A stretch of 9,960 nt of DNA from positions 1 to 9,960 of the forward strand of contig JAUWOH010000090.1 of NCBI GenBank assembly GCA_030612225.1, in the 5' to 3' direction. The notes under the pieces were generated by a model. That model did no database searches and was not told the DNA's origin. It worked only from the letters and a program-made list of their open reading frames with translations. Source of the stretch: Desulfobacteraceae bacterium. GTDB taxonomy: Bacteria; Desulfobacterota; Desulfobacteria; Desulfobacterales; JAUWMJ01. A program made the translations under genes and the position numbers. Positions 1-6,153 of this stretch are shown here, in pieces; position 1 is the first letter of the stretch; every line of letters starts with the position of its first letter.

Positions 1-190
1 TGATCGATGAATGAAAGAAATCTATTATTTTCCTGTGCTCGAACTCTCCATGTATATTGTGCCAGCGGCCATTTGAGTCAAGCCAAAATACTGCACTGTC
101 TTTCGAAATCACAATTTCTTTAAGCTGTTTTGTCATGATAATTTTATCATTTCCTAAATCAAACGTGTTTCCCTGCTTGTTAGAAAACAT
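1..190 (-). CDS. partial small protein, possibly DUF1285-like (3' end outside window)
   Basis: An open frame runs leftward from an ATG at 190-188 to the window edge, giving 63 residues with no stop. Its ATG shares one base with the TAA of the long coiled-coil gene upstream (TAATG), an arrangement typical of translational coupling. The visible part has a short polar start, a lysine-rich segment (TKQLKEIVISKDS) and then FWLDSNGRWHNIHGEFEH followed by KIIDFFHSSI. The G-x-W-H...G-E...H...II..F pattern is reminiscent of the N-terminal part of DUF1285-type proteins, small proteins of unknown role. That resemblance is from memory and weak. The sequence composition and coupled start argue for a real gene. 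The product appears cytosolic, with no signal peptide visible. Confidence 0.6.
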   Translation of the reverse strand, partial: MFSNKQGNTFDLGNDKIIMTKQLKEIVISKDSAVFWLDSNGRWHNIHGEFEHRKIIDFFHSSI

Positions 191-2271
191 TATATTGAAC
201 CCTGCTTTGCATTGGTGACTAATTTTTCGACTAACTTCGATTCTAACCGAATACGCGTCTCCTTGTGTGCTTTTTGCTCCTCTGCAAGTATTTCAGCGCT
301 CTTTTCAGCGTCTCTGGCCGCTTTCTTTTTGAGGTCATCAATCTCGGTATTTTTTTCCTTTTTAATTCCGGCAATTTCTGAAGAATATTTCTTATCAAGG
401 TCATGCAGATCTTGCTTGTATTTTTTATCGAGGGTCTTTAATTCATCTTGATACTTTTTTATGCTCTTTTTATGTTCGGCATTGAATCGCGCGACTTCTT
501 CAGCATGCTCTTTTTTGAGTTTGGGGATAAGGTCATTACTTCCTTTCTGTAATTTTTGGAACTCCTGATGTGAGTCGAGTATGGCTTTGAACTTGGCTTT
601 AGCTGTTTCTTTTTCTTTTTCAATTTGCTTTTCCAAAGAGGCAACCGTTGCATGGTGTTCTTCTTTTAAGAGGTCAACTGTTGCCTTATGTTCGACCATT
701 AGAGCGTTTATTTCAGTGTCAAGGATGTCCTGTATCCCGTCGACTCCTGATTTGAGACTTTCAAGCTTATTCTCGTGATTTTTTTCCAACTGCGCTATGC
801 TTTCGTCATCTTCGCGCTGTTTCTTTTCGATTCTTTTCTGCCACTTAATGTCTGTCGCATTCACGGCCTTAGTTTTTTCTTTTTCAATTTGCTTTTCCAA
901 AGAGCCAACCATTGCTTTAGCTGTTTCTTTTTCAATTTGTTTTTCCAAAGAGGCAGCCGTTGCTTTAGCTGTTTCTTTTTCAATCTGCTTTTCCAAAGAG
1001 CCAACCATTACTTTAGCTGTTTCTTTTTCTTTTTCAGTTTGTTCCCTTAAGGAGTCAATCATTGCATCATGTTCGATCCGTATTTTGTCAAACTTTTTCT
1101 GATATTCACTTTCTCTAAAAGCTTTGGCATTGATTTTTTCCTGCTTCACTTGCTTTTTTAAAGAAATGACAGTTTCCTTGTGCTTTTCAGCCAGCTTTTT
1201 TACAGAAACTTCGTGCTCCCTATTTATCTTATCGATTATTGCGTCGTAATGCATCCTCGACTCATTAAAGGTCGCGTTCAGCTTGGCCAATTCGGTATGT
1301 ATTGCCTCATGGCGAAGGGACAGCTCTTTTTCTCGGGCTTGAGTCTGTTCCAGCTCAGCCTTTAGGTTGAACATACGCTTTGCCAGATCTCTGAGCCGTT
1401 CATCACCGGTTAACGTCTTGCTGCGGTATTTCTCAAGTTTTTCGGTAAGCTGAACAATCTGCCTTTCCTTTTGCGCCAAGCTTTCGCGAAGATTTAAATA
1501 GTCTCTTGAAAACGGGGAGCTTCGTGCCTCGCGCTGCGCTTCTTCAATCTTAGCCTGCAGACCGGCGATTTCTATTTCCTGTTCGCTAATACGTTGTTCC
1601 AGGTCATCATCGGTATATGATTCTTCAGATAGATACCGATCCACATCGTTTTCGACTTGCGACGAGTCGTTGCCTTTGTCGCTTGTGTCGTCATTGATAA
1701 TTTTTTTGTAAAGTTCGGCCAGCCAAAAGGGCTCATCATCAAGTGCGTCCAAGGGTTTCTCAAAAGTTTCATTACCTGATAATGCTTCTGATGTAACGTC
1801 CAATCGTTTGTCAGACTGATCAGCGAACCACTTTTTTGCTGCATCCGGCAAGGAGGGATCGGAGAATGTCACTGTGTCTACCTGCTCGACGGACTTTAAA
1901 TCGATCAGCGTGGATACTTTCTCCACGAATTCGCCATTTAAAAAATCCATTTTATTAAGATAGGCATCCGCATGATATCTTTGCTTACCATGCAGATCAA
2001 GATCGGATTTGGGAATATTGGAAGAAATCAGGATAACCGGTATTTGACTGCCGGCCACTTTTTTGGCTTTGCTGCAAAGCGCCAGCCTGGATTTATCGGA
2101 CTGTTCTGCAGCAACAAAAACCGCGTCGGGCTTGAGTGATTTAACAATATGAATACCCTTTTCGCCGGCTTCCACCAACTGCGCTTCATACCCGTAAGGC
2201 ATCAATGCATTACGTATTATTTCGATGAGGTCGTTGTTGTTGTCCATGACCATAACTCGGCGATCGGTCAT
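190..2271 (-). CDS. FrzS-like pseudo-receiver / long coiled-coil protein
   Basis: This 693-residue protein has an N-terminal response-regulator fold (about 1-125) and a long Glu/Lys-rich coiled coil (about 220-690), joined by an acidic linker. In the receiver part the acidic pocket is reduced to D10-N11. The position that normally carries the phosphorylated Asp is Ala54 (KPDAVFVAAE), while Ser83 and the switch lysine K107 (ADAYLNK) remain. It should therefore not be phosphorylated in the usual way. Myxococcus FrzS, a polar motility protein, has the same layout of a pseudo-receiver plus coiled coil. A polar-localisation or scaffold role is inferred from this layout only. The ATG at 2271 follows GAGGGAG at a good distance. 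A 48-bp repeat expands residues about 421-468. No membrane segment or output domain is visible. The stop codon overlaps the next gene. Confidence 0.88.
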   Translation of the reverse strand: MTDRRVMVMDNNNDLIEIIRNALMPYGYEAQLVEAGEKGIHIVKSLKPDAVFVAAEQSDKSRLALCSKAKKVAGSQIPVILISSNIPKSDLDLHGKQRYHADAYLNKMDFLNGEFVEKVSTLIDLKSVEQVDTVTFSDPSLPDAAKKWFADQSDKRLDVTSEALSGNETFEKPLDALDDEPFWLAELYKKIINDDTSDKGNDSSQVENDVDRYLSEESYTDDDLEQRISEQEIEIAGLQAKIEEAQREARSSPFSRDYLNLRESLAQKERQIVQLTEKLEKYRSKTLTGDERLRDLAKRMFNLKAELEQTQAREKELSLRHEAIHTELAKLNATFNESRMHYDAIIDKINREHEVSVKKLAEKHKETVISLKKQVKQEKINAKAFRESEYQKKFDKIRIEHDAMIDSLREQTEKEKETAKVMVGSLEKQIEKETAKATAASLEKQIEKETAKAMVGSLEKQIEKEKTKAVNATDIKWQKRIEKKQREDDESIAQLEKNHENKLESLKSGVDGIQDILDTEINALMVEHKATVDLLKEEHHATVASLEKQIEKEKETAKAKFKAILDSHQEFQKLQKGSNDLIPKLKKEHAEEVARFNAEHKKSIKKYQDELKTLDKKYKQDLHDLDKKYSSEIAGIKKEKNTEIDDLKKKAARDAEKSAEILAEEQKAHKETRIRLESKLVEKLVTNAKQGSI
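867..1010 (-). repeat. three 48-bp in-frame tandem repeats inside the coiled-coil gene
   Basis: Units lie at 867-914, 915-962 and 963-1010, differ at only a few bases, and each encode 16 residues of the type ETAKAxxxSLEKQIEK. A longer, more diverged unit with an extra KE codon pair follows at 1011-1064. A related isolated copy lies at 597-650 (residues about 541-558). Because the period is a multiple of three, gain or loss of units keeps the frame and only changes coiled-coil length. Confidence 0.9.
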
Positions 2272-2750
2272 CTAAATACTCCCTCAAAAATAACCCCTAC
2301 CTGGGTTAAAAAATTATCTGCACAAGAGCAATATTCTCAAGCAGTTTATCTGATCGTAAATGGTATACAGATAAAAAACCTACCAAATATGAAAAAGTAT
2401 ACTCAGTCTATAGCACGTATTCATCCGATCTCGAATGATGCATCGGTTATAGGTTCTTTCGTATGTTAATGGGGCGCTCAAACGCTATTGGCAGGCCAGA
2501 AACCGTTGGGTTGTTTATTCGGTGTGGATGCCGATTTAGATGATGTTGGGCATTACCGGGCTTCATTGAAAGCGACACAGGTTGCTCTTTCGTTGTGTGC
2601 ACTACAATCTTATACTACCCATAACAACCGGTAATCCGCCTGAATGAAAGTCCCTAGTGATATAACGGCAGTGAATTTCAAAACCCCCGGCGCTTCTACT
2701 GGGTAACTTACAACTTAAGAAACGAACCCGACGGTCTTGTCGAACCGTGT
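2272..2750. other. gene-poor stretch upstream of the pseudo-receiver gene
   Basis: I see no credible gene in these 479 bases. Near the left end is a small inverted repeat, AACCC/GGGTT (2292-2307). Read on the minus strand it is followed by ATTTTT and sits about 20 bases before the coiled-coil gene's start; it is too short to call a terminator or attenuator. A perfect 8-bp inverted repeat TTTATCTG/CAGATAAA lies at 2345-2352 and 2368-2375 with a 15-base loop. An ACGGT/ACCGT hairpin lies at 2731-2748, just after the stop of the small ORF on the minus strand. Short open frames at 2450-2640 match nothing I recognise. Confidence 0.5.
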
Positions 2751-2915
2751 TTATGTGAGTTTTTCAATCAACTCGTCGACAACCTGCACTTCTGTCTGTA
2801 TTGAACTCAAATAACTGGGCATTTTTGCCCGATAGATTTTACAAGCTTTTAACAAAATCTTTTGCTGCAGCTCACTTAACTCCAGTTTTAGCGATGAACT
2901 GCCGGAGTTCGTCAT
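2751..2915 (-). CDS. small hypothetical protein (54 aa), tentative
   Basis: The frame encodes 54 residues from an ATG at 2915 to TAA at 2751, starting MTNSGSSSLKLELSELQQK and ending VQVVDELIEKLT. It is rich in Leu, Glu, Lys and Gln and would form amphipathic helices, which looks more protein-like than a random frame. The site before the ATG is poor (CCGGGAAA). The same frame stays open upstream to a TAA near 2969, and an AGGAG motif lies there in front of an ATT codon, so translation could begin earlier. A 5-bp-stem hairpin at 2731-2748 follows the stop. It lies in the same direction as the flanking genes and could be an operon member, or the surviving end of a larger gene. No family was recognised. 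Confidence 0.4.
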   Translation of the reverse strand: MTNSGSSSLKLELSELQQKILLKACKIYRAKMPSYLSSIQTEVQVVDELIEKLT

Positions 2916-2981
2916 TTTCCCGGATTTTTCAAAATCATATACTTTAATGTGGACAACTCCTGTACCAATCAGTTACTTCTT

Positions 2982-3257
2982 CTATAAAGACTGTGTTAGA
3001 CCTCTGCAAAACGGCACTTTTCGAAGGTCTCGAGTATTTACCTGCAATGCTCCCGCCAAGGCTGTTGATGCATTTTTGCTACATTGACAACGGGTTGTTT
3101 CTTCGGGCAAGTTGGCGCATATTGTCTTTAAATTTGGCTTGCAATCAAGTCCAATTGCAACCAGTATCCCGTGTTTGCGCATATTGGATGCCCCTTCCTT
3201 GGGAATCAGCACTCTTCCTGCCCATTTAACATGAAGAATACTTGGCCATTCCTCCAT
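2982..3257 (-). CDS. small hypothetical protein (91 aa), tentative
   Basis: The frame is chosen mainly because a textbook ribosome binding site, AAAGGAGG, sits four bases before the ATG at 3257. The 91-residue product starts MEEWPSILHVKWAGRV and has a cluster of four cysteines in its middle (DCK, TIC and RCQC). An in-frame ATG at 3320 would add 21 residues but has no ribosome binding site. It lies 113 bases downstream of the paralogue at 3371-4201 on the same strand. Composition is ambiguous, with no recognisable domain, signal peptide or membrane helix. It may be a genuine small metal- or nucleic-acid-binding protein, or a decayed gene. Confidence 0.35.
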   Translation of the reverse strand: MEEWPSILHVKWAGRVLIPKEGASNMRKHGILVAIGLDCKPNLKTICANLPEETTRCQCSKNASTALAGALQVNTRDLRKVPFCRGLTQSL

Positions 3258-3370
3258 AGCGTCCTCCTTTGGGTACCTTTTTAAGGCATCCCTCTGGAGA
3301 ACGCTATTTATTTCTCTCATTGGAAGAAGTTATATCGATGATATTCTATCTTTCGACTGTCTCCCTCTTT

Positions 3371-4201
3371 TTATTTGTCAAGGTCTTTAGTTTTTCCCGG
3401 ACCAGCCGGCTCTTTTTTCTCGCTCGGCGCACTTGCAACCGGCTCTTTTTTCTCACTCGGCGCACCGGCAGTCCCCAATGATCCGCTGGCAACCGTCTGC
3501 GGTTTTCTTGATTCAACCGTAATCTTTTTAACTTTTCTGGGCGCAGTTTCCTTGCGTTCATCGAAGGTGACCAGAAGTACCGGCGGGATAACTCCATCCA
3601 TTTTTAGCCGATCATCAAAAAACGCATTTCTAATATTACTGGCGTGAATGGAGACTTCCTCCATATCCGAATTGTCGGCACCTTCAAGTTCGGAAAGTTT
3701 ATCGAGAATTTCCAATATTATTCTGTTCAGCGGGTCATCCTGCCCTTTATCCTTGTCTAAATGCTTGCCCATTGCATTGAGATTGGCAATCGTCAGGGGA
3801 TAAATCCTGTACCCTTCTTTCGGCGAGCTGTATACGGATTGAAGTACTCCTAGAATGACGGAAAGATTTTTTTCATAAATACCCCCCTTGTGCCACTTTG
3901 TCATCATTCCGAAAATCCGATGGACGATGTAATCGTTGGGTTGCACCGCAGATAACAGCAAAAATGGATCGCGTTCCCCGATCAGCGCATCTATAACCCA
4001 GTGGTTCTCAATCTCGAGAATCTTTAAAAAGAGGGGACAATTTTCCGGCGTTATTCCTATGGTGCTCAAAAAGCCGCCATAGGTAATTGCAGCTTCAACC
4101 GCCTCAGTGGTTCTGCACTGGAATATTCCCTGTAATAGCCTGTTTTCAATTTCTTGGATTTGTTCTTCCGTCCAATTTTCAGTATAATCAAAAGCTGTCA
4201 T
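3371..4201 (-). CDS. unknown helical protein, paralogue B, with repetitive Pro/Lys tail
   Basis: The product has 276 residues, with ATG at 4201 behind AAGGAGG. It aligns without gaps to the product of the gene just upstream over about 117 residues (about 53-169), roughly 60 % identical by hand count. Shared blocks include PLFLK, LEIENHWV, DALIG, DPFLLLS, GGIY, LGVLQ, YSSP and GKHL. The core looks alpha-helical and soluble, with no signal peptide or membrane helix. After about residue 215 it gains a basic, Pro/Ala/Lys-rich tail absent from the paralogue. The tail contains two copies of APSEKKEP encoded by a 33-bp-period repeat (3406-3465) and is probably disordered. I do not recognise the family. 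The 33-base gap to the upstream gene implies co-transcription. The tail may be a binding or localisation segment (inference). Confidence 0.85.
   Translation of the reverse strand: MTAFDYTENWTEEQIQEIENRLLQGIFQCRTTEAVEAAITYGGFLSTIGITPENCPLFLKILEIENHWVIDALIGERDPFLLLSAVQPNDYIVHRIFGMMTKWHKGGIYEKNLSVILGVLQSVYSSPKEGYRIYPLTIANLNAMGKHLDKDKGQDDPLNRIILEILDKLSELEGADNSDMEEVSIHASNIRNAFFDDRLKMDGVIPPVLLVTFDERKETAPRKVKKITVESRKPQTVASGSLGTAGAPSEKKEPVASAPSEKKEPAGPGKTKDLDK
3406..3465 (-). repeat. 33-bp-period repeat encoding APSEKKEP units
   Basis: Two nearly identical 27-base segments (3406-3432 and 3439-3465, one mismatch) sit 33 bases apart in the 3' end of the paralogue gene. They encode the repeated APSEKKEP motif of its disordered-looking C-terminal tail. 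The period preserves the reading frame. Confidence 0.75.
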
Positions 4202-4234
4202 CTTTTCCTCCTTGTGTACTGTTAAGCAGCAGTA

Positions 4235-4957
4235 TTAGTCGGCAAAAAGGTACCGCGGCGGCACTTCGTCCTCACGGTAATCTCCGCGCACAATCAGAAC
4301 CTGTGGGATTATGTCTTCCAACATTTTGCTGTTGTCGAAAAGGGCGGTTCTAATCTTCAGGGCTTGTCTCGCCACCTGTTCCATGTTATCATCTGTCTGT
4401 ATTCCTGCAAGGTTTCCAAGTTTCTCAAGAATATCCAGAATACATCTATTGCTAGCATCTTTCTGTCCCTTCTCTTGTTCAAGGTGTTTTCCGAGGTTGT
4501 CGATGTCTGAGATAGATAACGGATAAATTTTATATCCATCACGAGGAGAACTATACGAATTTTGGAGCACACCAAGCACGATTGCCAGAGTCTTCGGGTA
4601 AATGCCACCCGCTCGCCACCTTGTTAGTAGCCGGAAACATCTGGAAACCAAGTAATTATTGGGTGGAATTGTCGACAGCAGTAAAAAGGGATCTTGATCT
4701 CCAATCAAGGCGTCCAGCACCCAATGATTTTCTATTTCCAGCATTTTCAGAAACAGTGGATAATTTTCAGAAGACAGCCCGGACATTCTGAGAAATCTCG
4801 AATAACTGATACAAGATTCCACAGATTCAACAGTTCGCGAAGACATTAACTGATGCAAAACCCTTGTTTCTGTATCTGAAATGGATTCCTTCATAGCCTT
4901 ACTACTTGAAATTTTTTCCTGGTCTGTAATAGTTGAATCTTTTTCTTGTTTTGCCAT
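4235..4957 (-). CDS. unknown helical protein, paralogue A, first gene of the minus-strand cluster
   Basis: The product has 240 residues, with ATG at 4957 preceded by AAAGGA. The first 25 or so residues are polar and Lys/Ser-rich. The remainder is the same core as its downstream paralogue: the two proteins share a 117-residue gap-free block (here about 64-180) at about 60 % identity. The conserved LEIENHWV, DALIG, DPFLLLS, GGIYPK, LGVLQ and GKHL blocks probably mark the functional core. The two genes clearly arose by tandem duplication, and both remain open, which suggests distinct retained roles. There is no signal peptide, membrane helix, nucleotide-binding loop or metal-ligand pattern. I do not recognise the family. 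It stands at the head of the cluster that leads to the pseudo-receiver coiled-coil gene. Confidence 0.85.
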   Translation of the reverse strand: MAKQEKDSTITDQEKISSSKAMKESISDTETRVLHQLMSSRTVESVESCISYSRFLRMSGLSSENYPLFLKMLEIENHWVLDALIGDQDPFLLLSTIPPNNYLVSRCFRLLTRWRAGGIYPKTLAIVLGVLQNSYSSPRDGYKIYPLSISDIDNLGKHLEQEKGQKDASNRCILDILEKLGNLAGIQTDDNMEQVARQALKIRTALFDNSKMLEDIIPQVLIVRGDYREDEVPPRYLFAD

Positions 4958-5003
4958 AATTCTTTCCTTTCATTGGTGTTATGTTTTTGTTTAATTGCTT
5001 TAT

Positions 5004-5031
5004 ACTATATCATCTATGATAGGGGTATAAA
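5004..5031 (-). promoter_or_regulatory. candidate sigma-70 promoter of the minus-strand cluster
   Basis: On the minus strand, TTTATA (5031-5026) and TATAGT (5009-5004) are separated by 16 bases and lie about 45-70 bases upstream of the ATG at 4957. Each hexamer is an imperfect match and the region is A+T-rich, so this is only a plausible site. Its position ahead of the first gene of the cluster fits. Confidence 0.3.
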
Positions 5032-5038
5032 TATACTG

Positions 5039-5403
5039 CATGTGGTAGATCTTTTTAAGAAAAAGTATGTACCATCATTTGGTAATTTATTCTTACCCGC
5101 TATTGACGCGATGATTCAAATACCGCCGCTTGAATCCCAAAGCAACATGCCTTTGGAAATGAGGTTTGAAGGTCATTTGTTAAAGCCAATATGATCGAAC
5201 TTGACGGCATTGTCTTTTTCGATTCTGTCGTATTGCTCGGAACTGCCGAAATCAACCAGATCAAAAAACCATTGCGACTTATCGGTTATGAAGTTGATGG
5301 AGCAAAGTACCTGGTTGCTACAAACAGTTATGATTTTTCAGCCGAACAGATAGCAGCAGCATATAAACTTCGATAGGACATAGAAAAATTTTTCGCATGG
5401 TAG
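5039..5403 (+). pseudogene. IS4-family transposase relic, internally deleted
   Basis: Two pieces of an IS4-type transposase appear fused. The 5' piece (about 5039-5191) encodes an N-terminal-like segment, with LFLPAIDAMIQIPPLE and later MRFEGHLLKPI, and stops at a TGA. The 3' piece (from 5191, one frame over) encodes the end of the catalytic domain: IVFFDSVVLLGT, then KPLRLIGYEVDGAKY, LVATNSYDFSAEQIA and YKLR. In intact relatives this is followed by a Trp and DIEKFFAWWKR. Here TAG (5374-5376) replaces the Trp codon and DIEKFFAW follows before a second TAG (5401-5403), both explained by TGG to TAG. Most of the middle of the protein is missing. The 3' assignment is firm and the 5' one is an inference. 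The element cannot move by itself, and no terminal inverted repeats were found. Confidence 0.75.
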
Positions 5404-5778
5404 CAATAAAAGCAACAAGTTACAAATTATAATATCTTTATAATTGAGTGTCAAGAAAAAAACTGCTGCTTGTTTAACCCTTCAACGCAACTTTTAAGAC
5501 TATACCACGTCCCATTTTGCAATGTAGAAACAACAAGCCGGCTTAGATTGACAACAAAATGTCAATATGAACTTGCTAAGCACCTAAATCCTATAAATCC
5601 TGCAATTCTGTCGGAAATATATACTACCCTATTTTGTTGAAACACGCAAAGTTTATTCCAATTAACATCATACTATTTTATCAAAGTTTTCTTGTTTTAA
5701 ACGAAAAGTAACCAATCCTCCTTCTAAGATAATAGAATGAGCCAATTTCAAAGCATACCATTTCGAAGTCTGGGCTTA

Positions 5779-5811
5779 TCTGTCTCCCGCCAACGGCGGG
5801 ACGGCAGGCTC
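5779..5811 (-). repeat. dispersed G+C-rich hairpin element, copy 1
   Basis: The core CCCGCC-AAC-GGCGGG (5786-5800) is a perfect 6-bp stem with a 3-base loop. The stem extends outward to about 12 pairs (5780-5807) with one bulged base. It is much more G+C-rich than its surroundings. Hairpins of this form are frequent in intergenic DNA of many bacteria, including deltaproteobacteria. It is orientated opposite to copy 2. Confidence 0.7.
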
Positions 5812-5840
5812 AAATTTTAATCCTCGAAATATTACATGTA

Positions 5841-5872
5841 TTCCTGCCGGCCCCGTTGGTCTGGCAGATCGT
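5841..5872 (+). repeat. dispersed G+C-rich hairpin element, copy 2 (diverged, inverted)
   Basis: This segment contains CCTGCCGG, CCCGTTGG and CTGGCAGAT. It aligns with the reverse complement of the element at 5779-5811 (CCTGCCG, CCC, CGTTGG and CAGAT are shared). CTGCC/GGCAG form its own outer stem. The two copies lie about 30 bases apart in opposite directions, so together they could also fold into one larger stem. Confidence 0.55.
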
Positions 5873-6153
5873 ACTGGGGTGGTTAAAATTTTCGCCTTCC
5901 TTGATATTGAACAGATAAGCGCAGACTTTGGGCTGAAACGTTTTGAAACTGGCTCTTATAATCAGGTTAAACGTCTCCGTTTTTTGAAAACCTTGGACAC
6001 TGAACCTTGGACTCGTGAACGGTTGCTTGTTTTTAAACCTTTACTGAATCACTTTTTCCTGCTATGTTTTTTTATCGTTTTACTATATAGGGCCTCCTGT
6101 TTTATGGTATAAGACCTTTGAAAAACAACAAGATAAACAAGGAGCAATTTTTA

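Larger units (their letters stand above)
5404..6153. other. long gene-free stretch with hairpin repeats
   Basis: No convincing gene lies in these 750 bases. Frames that stay open (about 5412-5639 and 5879-6112 on the plus strand) lack a good start or protein-like composition. Visible structure: a perfect 7-bp inverted repeat ATTGACA/TGTCAAT at 5547-5566; the paired G+C-rich hairpin elements at 5779-5872; and a short direct repeat CCTTGGAC at 5991-5998 and 6005-6012. Together with the transposase relic on its left, it reads as decayed accessory DNA. Confidence 0.55.

Noticed and set aside
867..1064. CRISPR-like repeat array
   Set aside because: Units are directly adjacent with no spacers, keep an open reading frame and encode coiled-coil residues.
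581..1102. Several plus-strand Phe/Ser-rich frames
   Set aside because: They are the antisense reading of the Lys/Glu-rich coiled coil and its 48-bp repeats; low-complexity Phe/Ser composition is what such antisense gives.
2292..2307. Attenuator or terminator just before the coiled-coil gene
   Set aside because: The stem is only 5 bp with a 6-base loop; too weak to call.
2149..2469. 106-codon plus-strand frame across the start of the pseudo-receiver gene
   Set aside because: It is antisense to a well-supported gene for much of its length and has no ribosome binding site or recognisable domain.
2998..3034. AGACCT...AGGTCT imperfect hairpin
   Set aside because: Six-base outer stem with interrupted pairing inside a possible coding frame and no T-run; probably chance.
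5412..5639. 76-codon open frame continuing after the transposase relic
   Set aside because: No start codon with a ribosome binding site and no resemblance to the expected transposase C-terminus.
5879..6112. 77-codon open frame on the plus strand
   Set aside because: No ribosome binding site at its GTG start, it contains a short direct repeat (CCTTGGAC), unlike-protein composition, and it lies in a decayed region next to a transposase relic.
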